A stretch of 64,000 bases of DNA from Myxococcales bacterium (GCA_016703425.1 JADJCA010000002.1:620001-684000); one strand, 5' to 3'. Counted from the first letter of the stretch, positions 1 through 9,455 are shown. A program made the numbers and translations. The notes: generated by a model not told the origin, from the letters alone.

Positions 1-130
1 GGCCATCTCGACCAGCGAGATCAAGGTCTCGTGCCTCGTGGCTGCAAAATACACAGAACTAGCCGTCCGGGTCCTGCACGACGGCTTTGGATTGGATCGC
101 CCAGCAGCCGCCGCTACCAGCCCCAAATGA
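1..130 (+). CDS. lysC: Aspartate kinase, C-terminal ACT end (5' truncated by window edge)
   Basis: Only the last 42 codons are present; codons begin at base 2 and the TGA is at 128-130. The peptide opens with AISTSEIKVSCLVAAKYTEL and continues with AVRVLHDGFGLDR. This is the hallmark end of the second ACT domain of bacterial aspartate kinase, where the STSEIK segment contacts the allosteric amino acid. The enzyme phosphorylates aspartate as the first step to lysine, threonine and methionine. The rest of the gene lies left of the window, so regulation and domain layout cannot be judged. It converges with the beta-barrel gene on the other strand, and the two stops overlap by 17 bp. Family assignment rests on this short but very conserved segment. 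Confidence 0.82.
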   Translation, partial: AISTSEIKVSCLVAAKYTELAVRVLHDGFGLDRPAAAATSPK

Positions 131-674
131 ACTCGCCCCTGAGCAACGCCTCGGTGTAGCTCGGGTAGGTGGAGAAGTCCGTCAAGAGGAAGTGCTGACG
201 GACGCCGGCGCCGACGGCGAAGGAGCGCGTGGCTTGAAAATCGAGGCCAGCGGCGAGCGCTCCCCCAAACGAGAGCTTGGTCTTGTCGAGCGATCCGCCC
301 TCGAGCACGTAGCCTTTGCCCAAGAGCCCCACGTAGGGCACCCACTGGAGCACGTCGAGCACGTAGCCCACGCCGGCGCCGGCGTGGGCGAGCGACTGCG
401 GGCGCGTCGCGGGGATGCTCCCGCCCTTGTCTTCTCCCAGTGCGACGACGGCGTAGCCGCCTTCGACCATCAGGTTGAACGCGTCGGAGAGACCGTACGC
501 GTAATGCAGCGTTCCGCCACCACCCACGCTCGTCGTCGATTTGTCGTCGATGGACAAGATCGAAAGGCCACCGGCAGCTCCCACGTGGTGCTGTCGCTCG
601 ACGGCGCCGGCGTCGCGCTCAAGGGCCACGATGAAGAGCGCTCCGAGGAGCCCCAGCAGGCTTCTCGCACGCAT
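114..674 (-). CDS. Small outer-membrane beta-barrel-like protein, 187 aa
   Basis: The protein begins MRARSLLGLLGALFIVALE and has a typical Sec signal peptide ending near AGA. It continues with glycine-rich alternating strands and finishes in FIWGW. A C-terminal aromatic residue after amphipathic strands is the usual outer-membrane insertion signal. I chose the ATG at 674 because the signal peptide starts there; an upstream in-frame start would add a basic, non-signal stretch. AAGGA lies about 11 nt upstream. It is on the same strand as the triple thioredoxin lipoprotein, whose restored reading frame runs 56 bp into it, so the two probably share a transcript. No specific family was recognised; a porin-like or OmpA-barrel-like role is inference. 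Confidence 0.6.
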   Translation of the reverse strand: MRARSLLGLLGALFIVALERDAGAVERQHHVGAAGGLSILSIDDKSTTSVGGGGTLHYAYGLSDAFNLMVEGGYAVVALGEDKGGSIPATRPQSLAHAGAGVGYVLDVLQWVPYVGLLGKGYVLEGGSLDKTKLSFGGALAAGLDFQATRSFAVGAGVRQHFLLTDFSTYPSYTEALLRGEFIWGW

Positions 675-2743
675 CAGTGACGCTGGTCCTTGGGCGGCCC
701 TCGGGGCGCCACGCTCGGGCCTTCTTCTGCGATGCATCGGTGAGGGCGCGCTCCACGAGCTTCTTGAACTTGCCGAGCGGCTGCGCCCCAGAAAGCATGT
801 ACCCTGCAACCGTGCCGTCCTTGGCCGGTGCCTCCGACGTGATCACGAAGGCCGGCGTGCCCGAGATGTTCGCCTGCGCCGCCGCCTGCGCGTCGTCGTC
901 GACGCGAGCTTTGTGCTTGCCCGCGTCGAGTGCCTCGCCAAAGCGCTTGGCATCCAGCCCCAGCTTCTTGGGCGTACGCCATCAACTGCGGGCGCTTTAG
1001 CCCGTCGCCACGCTGGTTGGCGAAAAGCATGTCGTGCATCTTCCAAAACGCCGCGTCACCTTTTTGCGCCTGGACTTCGAGTGCCGCCTGCGCCGCGAGG
1101 TGCGCATCGGAGTGGAACGGCAGCGGAAGGTTGCGCCAGACCACGCGCACGCGCGAGCCATACGTCTTCTTCAGCTCGGTCAGCGTGGGCCCAACGCGCT
1201 CGCAGAACGGGCACTGAAAGTCCGAGAACTCGTAGATGGTCACGGGCGCCTTGGGGCTGCCGGCGGCGGGCGCGGCGGCCATCACCTTGATGGTGCGCTT
1301 CTCAGGCTCCGATGGGCCTTGGCCGTCCTTCGTAACCGCCGCGTAGATGTCGCCCGGGGCGGCCCCCTTGGCGAGGACGCCCTTCGCTCGGGCGAGCTCG
1401 AGGTCAACGACGGCGGCGAACTTCTCCACCGGCTGCGCGCCGACGAGCCGCCGACCGTTGATGAAGAAGTGCGGCGTACCTTGAACCGCGAAGTCCTCTG
1501 CGAGCGCCATGTCGGCATCGATGGCGGCCTTGTGCTTGTGCTTCTGAATCGCGGCGGAGACCTTCTTCACGTCGAGCGAGAGCTCGCCGGCCAACCGCTC
1601 GAGGTCGGCGTCGTCGAGCGCCGACTGCGAAGCGAACAGCTTGTCGTGCGCCTTCCAGAAGCCTTCGTCACCTTTCTGCGCGCGAGCCTCGCGCGCGAGC
1701 TCTGCCGCCGGCTCGGCGCGCTTGTGGAAGGACAGCGGGAGATCCTTCCACACGAAGCGGAGCTGCCCCGCGTAGCGGGCATCGAGCTCGGCGAGCGTGG
1801 CGAGCGCCCGTTGGCAGAAAGGGCACTGGAAGTCGGAGAAGATCACCACGGTCACAAGGGCGCCGCTCGGGCCTTTCGAGGGACTCCCGGCGACAGGCAC
1901 CCGGTAGATCTTGTCGTCGGTGTCGTCGTCGTCGTCCCGCTTCGGCGCACGGCTCGGCGCGGAGAAGTTCTCCTTGGCCAAGACGCCGAAGAGCTTGTCC
2001 CTGGGGACGCCGGCTTCAAGCTTCGCGCGTGCTTTCAGGAGCTCGGCGTCGATGGAGACCTTGAATCGCTCGACCGGCTGAGCGCCGGAGAGGAGGACGC
2101 CGTTGATGAAGAACGTCGGCGTGCCGGTGGCTCCGATAGACGCCGCTAGCGCGACATCCGCATCGACCTTCGCCGCCGCCGCGCCGCTTGAGATGGCGCG
2201 CCGCATCGCTCCTGCGTCGACTCCGATTTCGCGGGCCCAATCCTCGTAGGGGGCGCCCGTCAGCGACAACTGGCTTGAGTAGATCTTGTCGTGGAACTTC
2301 CAGAAGGCTTCGCTACCCGCCGCGAGCATCACCGCCGCGGCGGCCTCGGCCGAAGGACGCGCCTCCGGATGAAAGGGCAAGGGCAGGTGCTTCCACACGA
2401 TGCGAAGTTTGTCGGGCCCGTAGTCGCGCTTGAGCGCTTCGAGCGTCGCGCTTGCGCGCGCGCAGAACGGGCACTGGAAGTCGCCGACGGCGACGATTGT
2501 CACGAGCGCGGTGCGATCGCCCCAGCTGGGGTCGGCGGGCGACACGGCGATCGGGCCCTCTTCGGGCACGGCGAACGCTCGGACGCCGGGGCCAGCGCCG
2601 GCGTTACCGCGAGCCACCTCGGGCACAGGCACCGCGACGGGCGTGGCCGCCTCGGGCGAAGGCGGCGCCCCACAAGCTGAAAGGCCGGCTAAGAAGACGG
2701 CGACGACGGTGAGAATCGCGAAGAACGGCGAGCGCGGCCACAT
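619..2743 (-). CDS. Lipoprotein with three tandem DsbA-like thioredoxin domains (one-base frameshift)
   Basis: A lipoprotein signal (LSAC, Cys24) is followed by three copies of a DsbA/Thioredoxin_4 domain. Each has a CPFC active site (residues 91-94, 307-310, 511-514), a following RxVWxxLPLxFH strand and a cis-Pro loop (GTPTFFING, GTPHFFING, GTPAFVITS) closed by GAQPxxKF. A periplasmic or surface thiol oxidoreductase or disulfide isomerase role is expected from the family. The frame breaks near residue 593: reading CC instead of the CCC at 970-972 (minus sense) restores KKLGLDAKRF and the rest of domain 3, ending at 619. The restored protein is about 707 residues, against roughly 200-230 for a normal single-domain DsbA. 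Linkers of about 60-80 residues, one with a run of Asp, separate the domains. The last codons overlap the downstream beta-barrel gene. Confidence 0.85.
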
Positions 2744-2853
2744 GAGGGGTCGCAGGATAGCGCCAGCGACGCCGCGCGCGGCCCCCCGTCTCGATTCGCG
2801 GGGCTCGAGTCGTCGAGCGGACCCCGTTGATCACGGCGCGCAGCGCTCTCTGC

Positions 2854-2881
2854 TTGACATTGGAGGTGTCCCGAATAGAGT
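2854..2881 (+). promoter_or_regulatory. Sigma70-type promoter of the tRNA-Ala gene
   Basis: A perfect TTGACA -35 box (2854-2859) is followed by a 16-bp spacer and TAGAGT (2876-2881), which matches the -10 consensus at 4 of 6 positions. Transcription would start near 2888, leaving about 33 nt of 5' leader before the tRNA. No other gene on this strand begins nearby. This is a sequence match only. Confidence 0.6.
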
Positions 2882-2920
2882 CCCGGGCCTCCTCGCTTCT
2901 GGCGACTCGCCGCGGAGCAA

Positions 2921-2993
<73 letters not shown>

Positions 2994-3173
2994 CTTAGAC
3001 CCCGTCTTAGCCCCCGTCCCTCCCTGGCGCGCCTGGCGCAGGGAGAGGGCGCTGGGTTCGGCGGCTCCGGGCCGCTCCGCATTTAGCCGTGAGGCGGGGT
3101 TTCCGGTACGCTCCGCGGTTGGTTCGCTCGCCACCGCTCAGCGGTCGGAGCGCCCCCCAAGGATCTTTGCCCG

Positions 3174-4379
3174 TTGGCCTCTCCCAGCGCGACCCCGCCC
3201 ATGCTTGGTGACGACCTCCCGGACCTCACGGGTTCGGTGATCGGCGCCAAATACCGCGTCGACAAGCTCATCGGCACCGGCGGCATGGGCACCGTGTGGC
3301 TCGGCTCCCACGTGAAGCTCGGCACGCGGGTGGCGATCAAGTTCATCAAGCCGGCCCACGCGGCCAGCCCCGATGCGAGGCGCCGCTTCGAGATCGAAGC
3401 GCAAGCCGCCGCGAAGCTCCAGAGCAAACACGCCGTTCACGTCTTCGACTACGGCGTGACCGACGACGGCCTGCCGTACATCGTGATGGAGTACCTCGAC
3501 GGCGAGTCGCTGTCCGAGGTCCTCATCCGCCGCGGCCCCCTCCCGGCCGACGAGGTGGCGCGCATCATTCGGCAGGCGGCGAGAGCGCTAGCAAAGGCGC
3601 ACTCGGCGGGCATCGTTCACCGCGATCTCAAACCGGACAACATCTTCCTCGCGACGAACCCCGACGAGGCGGAGGGCGGCGAGTTCAACTTCACGGTCAA
3701 GATCGTCGACTTCGGAATCGCCAAGCTTTACCAGGAGCCGATCTCCGGCGGAAAGGCCGCGTCGCCCATGGGCGGCCCGACGCAAGACGGAGCCGTCATC
3801 GGCACCCCGAACTTCATGGCGCCGGAGCAACTCACCATCGGCGGCGCGCCCGACGCACTCACGGACCTTTGGTCGCTCGGCGCGTGCGCCTTCGCAGCGA
3901 TGACGGCGCGTATCCCCTTCGAAGGCGAGGTCCTCGGCGACATCGTTCTGAAGGTATGCGCAGCGCCCATGCCCGTCCCGTCGCAGCTCAATCCAGAGCT
4001 CCCGGTCGGATTCGACGCGTGGTTCGCTCGCGCGTGCAACCGCGAGCGAGCGAAGCGTTTTCAGTCGGCGGCTGAGCTTGCCGACGCGCTCGACGCCGCC
4101 TGCGGCGTCCCCAAAGGCCCGCGCACGCCGACCTTGGACGAAGAGAGCGTGCAATACGCCCTCAAGCCTGCGAGTCCCGAGGCCGTCGCAGCGCTCGCCG
4201 AGATGGAGGTTCCGAATCCCATGTCGTCGCGCACCGCGCTCTTAGCGGGGCTCGTCTTGGGACTCGCGCTCATGGTGGGCGTGCTGGGCTTTCTTGCGTG
4301 GCGTGACCGCCAGGTCAACGACCGGCTCGAGAGCCCAACGACGCCGTCGTCATCGGCGTCGGCGCCAGCACCGCGCTAG
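3174..4379 (+). CDS. Membrane-anchored PknB-type Ser/Thr protein kinase, 401 aa
   Basis: This is a complete Hanks-type kinase domain at residues about 24-310. It has the glycine loop GTGGMG (34-39), VAIK with Lys56, catalytic HRDLKPDN (149-156), DFG (179-181) and APEQ (216-219). A single transmembrane helix follows (about 353-375) and a short Ser/Ala/Pro tail lies beyond it, so the kinase faces the cytoplasm with no sizeable extracellular sensor. The start is TTG at 3174, with AAGGA 10 nt upstream; an ATG at 3201 is an alternative that removes nine residues. It stands alone downstream of the tRNA and converges with a small gene. Substrates cannot be inferred. Kinases of this build are numerous in myxobacteria. 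Confidence 0.93.
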   Translation: MASPSATPPMLGDDLPDLTGSVIGAKYRVDKLIGTGGMGTVWLGSHVKLGTRVAIKFIKPAHAASPDARRRFEIEAQAAAKLQSKHAVHVFDYGVTDDGLPYIVMEYLDGESLSEVLIRRGPLPADEVARIIRQAARALAKAHSAGIVHRDLKPDNIFLATNPDEAEGGEFNFTVKIVDFGIAKLYQEPISGGKAASPMGGPTQDGAVIGTPNFMAPEQLTIGGAPDALTDLWSLGACAFAAMTARIPFEGEVLGDIVLKVCAAPMPVPSQLNPELPVGFDAWFARACNRERAKRFQSAAELADALDAACGVPKGPRTPTLDEESVQYALKPASPEAVAALAEMEVPNPMSSRTALLAGLVLGLALMVGVLGFLAWRDRQVNDRLESPTTPSSSASAPAPR

Positions 4380-4427
4380 AAGACGGCGGGCGACCGTTAG
4401 AGCGGCCCGCAGAAGATGGCAGACGAG

Positions 4428-4691
4428 CTAAGCCGCGAGCGTTCGGCGCGCGCGCAGCTGAACACGCATCGCATCGAAGCTCGGCGCCTCGAGTCCACAA
4501 GCGCGGCGCAGGAGGAAGAGTGCATGATGCACTTCCGTCTCATCGGGCGCCTTGCTGTTGCCTTGAAGGACGTTGCGATCGAAGGCAAGCGCGACGGCAG
4601 CATCGAGCTCGTCGCCGGCGGCCAGCCGCAAGTAGGCGCGCGCCTCGTCTTGCGTCAGGTCGAGAAGGGTCTTCACGATCGGTCTTCTCAT
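4428..4691 (-). CDS. Small protein of unknown function, 87 aa
   Basis: The frame starts MRRPIVKTLLDLTQDEARAY at 4691 with GGAGG 10 nt upstream, which is the reason for choosing this start over longer in-frame options. The product is an all-helical-looking, charged, cytoplasmic protein with no signal peptide or membrane segment. A central stretch ELDAAVALAFDRNVLQ and a Leu/Arg-rich end (HHALFLLRRACG) could form a small helical bundle. No family was recognised. It converges with the kinase gene. Confidence 0.5.
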   Translation of the reverse strand: MRRPIVKTLLDLTQDEARAYLRLAAGDELDAAVALAFDRNVLQGNSKAPDETEVHHALFLLRRACGLEAPSFDAMRVQLRARRTLAA

Positions 4692-5071
4692 TCGAGATGA
4701 ACCTCCGGGTTCTCTTCCGTCTCGCACCCGACCACGCGCACGGGAGCCAAGCTCGCGCGCGGTCGTTTGCATCCACCGCGCGCCCCGGTCGACCCGGCCA
4801 ACGCTCGTTCGCGCCCGCGTCACCGCCACTCGCTCGTAGTGGGGGTAAGCCCGTCGCCAACCGGAAACCACCGCGCGTTTGCCCGCCATCGACCTCCGAG
4901 GGCCGCCCCGACTGTGGGCGGCTATGCGGCGCGCCGTCTCGCCCCTTCAGGCGAGTCGCCACCCCGTATGTTTGACCTTAATCAGTTGGACGGGGCAGAC
5001 CAACTTTCCACAGCTTTTTTGTAAGACAGTGTGAGCTTCGGCGAAGATGGCGAAAGGCGCCAAAACCCCGG
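4692..5071. other. Intergenic stretch without a convincing gene
   Basis: About 380 bp separate the small unknown gene from the MBOAT gene; both run leftward. Short open frames here lack a ribosome site and have the codon pattern of random GC-rich DNA. The right end (about 4965-5045) is notably AT-richer than its surroundings and carries a T6 run at 5015-5020. It may hold the upstream promoter of the small gene, but I could not pick one out. Confidence 0.4.
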
Positions 5072-6568
5072 TCAGAACTGCCCGTAGACGAAGGGCTGGG
5101 AGCGGACGCTCGACGCGAAATGAATCGCGTATGCGACGCCGGCAAGCACGAGGCCTTGCGCCCAGGCGGGGCTCTTCACGAACGTGTCAATGACGCGGTC
5201 GGTCATTCGGCGTGGCGTGAGGTGAAGCAGAAGGGCGAGGAGAACGGTAATCGCCACCCGAGGCGATACGTTGCCAACGCTCGTCGACAGAAGAGCCAGC
5301 CGCGCCAAGACGAGACGGGCGTGAGCGAACGTGGGCGCGCGAAAGAAGATCCAGCAAAAGCAGACGAAGTGAAACGTCGCGACACCGGCCAGCGGTGCCG
5401 CGAAGGACGGGAGCTTGAGGCCGCGGCGTTCAAGCCAGCGCGTGACCGCGAGCGCACCACCGTGGAGGCCTCCCCAAACGACGAAGTTCCAAGACGCGCC
5501 ATGCCAAAGGCCGCCGAGCAGCATCGTGAGGATCAGGTTGCGGTACGTGGCGAGTCCGCCGCCGCGATTGCCGCCCAGTGGAATGTACAAGTAGTCGCGC
5601 AGCCACGAGCTCAGCGTCATGTGCCAGCGGCGCCAGAAGTCCTGGATGCTGGTCGCCGCGTAGGGACGATTGAAGTTCTCGGGCAGTCGCAGCCCGAAGA
5701 GGGCGGCGCTGCCAAGTGCGACGTCGGTGTAGCCGGAAAAGTCAGCATAGATCTGGATGGCGTAGGCGTAGACGGCCACCAAAACTTCGAGTGAGGAGTA
5801 CCGCTCCGGGTTGTCGAAGACCGGTGCCACGATAGCGACAGCAAGCACGTCGCCGATGGCCATCTTCTTCGCGAGTCCGGTCGCGATGCGCATGAGCGCT
5901 CGAGCCTGCTCCTCGTGGCTCACGAGAGGCGCCTTCTCAAGCTGCGGGAGCATCTGTTGGGGGCGGACGATGGGGCCCGCCACGAGGTGCGGAAAGAAGC
6001 AAACAAAGAGGAGGTAGTCGAGGTAGCGCTTCGCGGGCGTGATCTGCCGTCGGTAGACGTCGATCGTGTAGCTCATCGTCTCGAACGTAAAAAACGAGAT
6101 ACCGAAGGGCAGCACGAGCCGAAGGTGAACGGGGGCGACGACGAGGCCGCCCCACGCGAGGACCGCCACCGCCGAGTCGACGGCGAAGTTCCAGTACTTG
6201 AAGAGACCGAGCACCCCGAGGTAGTAGGCCACCGACAGGAGGAGCAGCGCCTTCCGCGCCCGCGGTGCCTCGATGCGGCCGAGGAGCCGGCCGATGCCGT
6301 AGTCGAGCGTGCTGCCAACGAAGATGATGGCGAGGCAGAGCACGCTCCACCGAACGGGCCCGAGGGGGACGTCCTGTGCGCGCGAGGTCTCGAGCGTGCC
6401 TAGGAAATAGAAGAGATAGCTGGCGCCCACGAGCATCGCGGTTCTGGCGAGCCGCTCGCGTCGCAAGAGCCAATAGGCGACGTACGTCGCGAGGAGGAAG
6501 CCTGCGTAGGTGACGCTGTTGAACAGCATGGGCCGGAGGCGACGGAGGACGCCGCGCGCGAGCACCAT
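5072..6568 (-). CDS. MBOAT-family O-acyltransferase (AlgI/DltB-like), 498 aa
   Basis: This is a polytopic membrane protein with the MBOAT signature. It has FPHLVAGPIVR (192-202), YADFSGYTD (274-282), the RRWH motif with His316, then LRDYLYIPLGGNR and the catalytic LWHG His356. These enzymes move an acyl group, usually acetyl, across the membrane onto a polysaccharide or peptidoglycan acceptor. Start 6568 has AGGAG 10 nt upstream. The internal ATG at 6529 gives the family's common MLFNS beginning and is a credible alternative. The gene is divergent from an SGNH hydrolase, and a paralogous SGNH gene follows that one. The pairing of MBOAT with SGNH proteins is typical of O-acetylation machineries such as AlgI with AlgJ/AlgX or PatA with PatB. 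Confidence 0.92.
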   Translation of the reverse strand: MVLARGVLRRLRPMLFNSVTYAGFLLATYVAYWLLRRERLARTAMLVGASYLFYFLGTLETSRAQDVPLGPVRWSVLCLAIIFVGSTLDYGIGRLLGRIEAPRARKALLLLSVAYYLGVLGLFKYWNFAVDSAVAVLAWGGLVVAPVHLRLVLPFGISFFTFETMSYTIDVYRRQITPAKRYLDYLLFVCFFPHLVAGPIVRPQQMLPQLEKAPLVSHEEQARALMRIATGLAKKMAIGDVLAVAIVAPVFDNPERYSSLEVLVAVYAYAIQIYADFSGYTDVALGSAALFGLRLPENFNRPYAATSIQDFWRRWHMTLSSWLRDYLYIPLGGNRGGGLATYRNLILTMLLGGLWHGASWNFVVWGGLHGGALAVTRWLERRGLKLPSFAAPLAGVATFHFVCFCWIFFRAPTFAHARLVLARLALLSTSVGNVSPRVAITVLLALLLHLTPRRMTDRVIDTFVKSPAWAQGLVLAGVAYAIHFASSVRSQPFVYGQF

Positions 6569-6634
6569 AAAGCAACGGCTCCTGCGGCCTGGCCAATTTT
6601 GGGCCCTTCCTGGCGCTCAAGATGCAATTCCGCT

Positions 6635-8077
6635 ATGGCGTCGAGGTTGGTGGACGCTAGCCATCCTCTTCTTGGCAAGACCCCCCGCGCGCTGGCGACG
6701 GCGCTCGTGGTGCTCGCGCTGCCCTACGCGGTCCCCGCCTTGAGCCGCTACCGCGTGCTCTCGCCGCCCGACGAGCAAGAGCGTGCCGCGGTTGCGGCGA
6801 CCAACGCGCCGACGGTAGGAGAGCACGCGCTACCGGCTACGCAGAACGTCGGTGGCGTGACCAACGCGCTCGCCGAGAAGCCGCGCCTGCCAACGGCCGA
6901 CGAGATCGCTCGGAGCGAGGGCTCGGTGAGCATCGAAGACGACGCCCACGTCATGGCGCCGCTCTACGCGTCGTTGGCCCGCACTGACCGCAAGGACGCC
7001 GGCGCGATCACTCGGATTCTCCACTACGGCGACTCGATCATCACGGCCGATTTTGTTTCCGGCGCGCTTCGCCGCATGTTTCAGGCACGCTTCGGCGACG
7101 CTGGTCACGGCTTCATCCTCACGGCCAATCCGTGGGAGTGGTACTTCCACAACGACGTAACCCACTGGGCCTCGGAAGGCTGGTCCATGAGCCGCATCAC
7201 GGGCCCCCTCTCGGGCGACGGCATGTACGGTCTCGGCGGCGTTTCGTTCCGTACTTCGGCAGTGGCCTCGGCGGGCTTCGGCACAGCGGAAAAGGGCGAG
7301 TTTGGCCGAAACGTTTCGCGCTTTGTGATCCACTACCTGGAGCAACCCTACGGCGGCGACGTCGAGCTGCGCGTCGCAGGCCGCTACTCCGCGTTCTCCA
7401 CGCGGGGCCCCGAGAAGAAGTCGAAGGTCCACGCTGTCGAGGTCCCCGATGGCGGCGCCCAGCTCGTCCTCAAGACACGCGGCAGCGGCGAGGTCCGGCT
7501 CTTCGGCGTCGCCCTCGAGCGCGACACGCCCGGCGTCGTCTACGACGCCCTCGGAGCCAACGGCGCCCGCGCAAAGCTCTGGGAGCCCATGAGCGAGCCC
7601 CACTGGGCCGACCAACTCGAGCTCCGGCAGCCGGCCTTGATCATCCTCCAATACGGCACCAACGAGAGCGAAGACTCGGGGCTCAACGCTGAACTCTACA
7701 AGAGGCAGCTCGCAGCGCTCATTGGCAAAGTGCGACGCGCGGCAAAAGGCGCCAGCGTCCTCGTGATGTCGCCGCTCGACCGGGCCGAGCGCACCGAGAC
7801 CCGCGAGATTCGAACGCGGAAGATCATCCCCGCCATCGTGAAAATGCAACAAGAGGTCGCCAAGGCCGAGGGGGTCGCGTTTTGGAACGCCTTCGAGGCC
7901 ATGGGAGGCGCCGGTGCCATCGCGAAGTGGGTCCGCGCGGAGCCGCAGCTCGCGAGTTGGGACCTGACACACCCAACGCCGGCTGGCGCCGAGCAGTTGG
8001 CGACGCTGTTCTACCGGGCCGTGCTCGCCGGATACCTCACGAGCTCGTCGGAGCAGGCGGTGCGACGGGCGCCGTAG
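6635..8077 (+). CDS. SGNH/GDSL-type hydrolase or acetyltransferase partner of MBOAT, 480 aa
   Basis: The N-terminus has one hydrophobic segment (about residues 20-37), so the catalytic part is probably periplasmic. The SGNH blocks are present: block I HYGDS (Ser134), block III YGTNE (Asn343) and block V DLTH (Asp443, His446). Between blocks I and III lies a jelly-roll-like insert with WYFHND and RVAGRYS segments. Family knowledge suggests transfer or removal of an acetyl group on a glycan, working with the divergent MBOAT gene next door. I chose ATG 6635 because it gives a clean anchor; a TTG at 6599 is possible, and no strong ribosome site marks either. The gene converges with a second SGNH gene that has the same block order, which points to a local duplication. 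Confidence 0.85.
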   Translation: MASRLVDASHPLLGKTPRALATALVVLALPYAVPALSRYRVLSPPDEQERAAVAATNAPTVGEHALPATQNVGGVTNALAEKPRLPTADEIARSEGSVSIEDDAHVMAPLYASLARTDRKDAGAITRILHYGDSIITADFVSGALRRMFQARFGDAGHGFILTANPWEWYFHNDVTHWASEGWSMSRITGPLSGDGMYGLGGVSFRTSAVASAGFGTAEKGEFGRNVSRFVIHYLEQPYGGDVELRVAGRYSAFSTRGPEKKSKVHAVEVPDGGAQLVLKTRGSGEVRLFGVALERDTPGVVYDALGANGARAKLWEPMSEPHWADQLELRQPALIILQYGTNESEDSGLNAELYKRQLAALIGKVRRAAKGASVLVMSPLDRAERTETREIRTRKIIPAIVKMQQEVAKAEGVAFWNAFEAMGGAGAIAKWVRAEPQLASWDLTHPTPAGAEQLATLFYRAVLAGYLTSSSEQAVRRAP

Positions 8078-8113
8078 CTGGTGGCACGGGCGACAACGCC
8101 CGCGCGCTACGGT
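8071..8113. terminator. Bidirectional hairpin between convergent SGNH genes
   Basis: GCCGTAGC at 8071-8078 pairs with GCTACGG at 8106-8112, and an inner stem GGGCG (8088-8092) pairs with CGCCC (8097-8101) around ACAA. The structure spans the 29-bp gap between two convergent stops. There is no clear U-run on either side, so termination is inferred from position and symmetry. Confidence 0.4.
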
Positions 8114-9417
8114 GCTGTGATGCGGTACTCCCCGTAGGCGCGAACAAGCTCGTCAACGAATTGGGCACCGAGCGCTCCGTAACCCTCGCGCGACAGGTGC
8201 ACGCCGTCCTTGCGCGCGCGCGGCGGATCCTCGGCGGCCCAAGCGGCGATGGCCGCGGGCCCGCCCATGGCCGCCTGCTGATCGTAGAACGCGCAACGCG
8301 CCGCTCCCGCAACGGCGCGCTGAACGGCGATGATCTCGGCGAGACGTGGGTGCGGCACAGGCCCTTCGGGACCGTGTTGCACGTAGTCCGGCGGGCCGAG
8401 CAAGAGGCACGCGGCACCAGGGACGGCGCGCGTGACGCGGCCCAGAACGTCGACGAGCGTGCGCTCGTAGGCCTCCTGGGACACGTCCTTGTCGCCGCAC
8501 TCGTTGGTGCCATACGCGAGGATCACGAGTGCCGGGTTGCGCCAGCGAAGGAGCGCGGAGAAATGCGCCTCGTCGAGCTGGAGGAGCGCAGCGGCTCGGG
8601 CGCCATCGCGCCCCACGGCGTCGAGCACGAGGCCCTTGGATTTCTTGTCGAAGGCCGCGCCGAAGATGCGCGCCTTCCCCTGGCTTCTCACCTCAACGGC
8701 GTGGGCGCCCGGTCCCGGCTCGAAGCCGAAGAAGCGCGTCGTCATCCGCTCGTTCTTCGCCTTGACGCGGCCGACGGCATTGCCATTGACGACGACGTCG
8801 AGCGTCCCCCCTTGCGGCTGACCGAGGAACGCGAGCTCGACGTGATCGCTCTCGCCGGCGTCGACCCACGCGCTTCCGGTTCCGCGCCCCTCGCTCGTCA
8901 CGGCGACGCCACTGAGGCCGTAGTGCCCGTCACCGACGAGCCGTTGGTGAACCAATCGCGCGTGGACGGGCGCCCACTCGCGCGACATGCCGACCTTCAC
9001 GCCGTCCTGGAGGTAGCCCTTCCAGGGTTTGCCCACGCTCACGAGGCCGCGGCCCCCATCGCGAAAGCGTGCTTGCAGGAGCGAGCGAACGCGGCCCGTG
9101 TACCAGTCGGCTGCGGTGTGCGAGTCGCCGAGCTGGAGGATGCGCGTGTCGTCGGTGGCGGTGCCGCCCTCCTGCGCAGCGAGCGACGAGAAGAAGCGGG
9201 CGAGCGCAACGCCATTGAAGAGCGCCTGCGGCGCCGGAGCGCGGACAGGCGCGACAGCGGCGTTGGCGCCGGCGTCGACCACGGCAGGCTCGGTTCGCTC
9301 GACGCGCGGCACCCTCACGACCGGCGCCGCCGCCGGCGAGAGATCGTGCGCCGGCTGCGCGGGCGCGGCACAACCGCACAAGAGCGCAGCGACAAGAGCC
9401 TGACGGAGCCCGGTCAC
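8107..9417 (-). CDS. SGNH/GDSL hydrolase-like lipoprotein, 436 aa
   Basis: The lipoprotein signal ends LLCGC (Cys16) and a low-complexity linker runs to about residue 65. The SGNH blocks are GDSH (Ser99), AYGTNE (Asn305) and DGVHL (Asp404, His407). The block spacing and the WYTG/GYGAL segments mirror the upstream paralogue, which is anchored by a hydrophobic helix instead of a lipid. The likely job is O-acetyl transfer to, or removal from, an envelope polysaccharide. The gene runs toward its paralogue and the MBOAT gene rather than in one operon with them. Confidence is high for the fold and moderate for the pathway. Confidence 0.85.
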   Translation of the reverse strand: MTGLRQALVAALLCGCAAPAQPAHDLSPAAAPVVRVPRVERTEPAVVDAGANAAVAPVRAPAPQALFNGVALARFFSSLAAQEGGTATDDTRILQLGDSHTAADWYTGRVRSLLQARFRDGGRGLVSVGKPWKGYLQDGVKVGMSREWAPVHARLVHQRLVGDGHYGLSGVAVTSEGRGTGSAWVDAGESDHVELAFLGQPQGGTLDVVVNGNAVGRVKAKNERMTTRFFGFEPGPGAHAVEVRSQGKARIFGAAFDKKSKGLVLDAVGRDGARAAALLQLDEAHFSALLRWRNPALVILAYGTNECGDKDVSQEAYERTLVDVLGRVTRAVPGAACLLLGPPDYVQHGPEGPVPHPRLAEIIAVQRAVAGAARCAFYDQQAAMGGPAAIAAWAAEDPPRARKDGVHLSREGYGALGAQFVDELVRAYGEYRITAP

Positions 9418-9455
9418 CGAGTGAGGCTCGCACGGACGAGTGCCAGAGGTGAACT

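Noticed and set aside
1034..2149. Plus-strand open frame opposite the thioredoxin lipoprotein
   Set aside because: Shadow of the three-domain DsbA gene; no start signal or known pattern.
4767..5024. Possible small gene in the 380-bp gap
   Set aside because: No ribosome site and random-looking composition.
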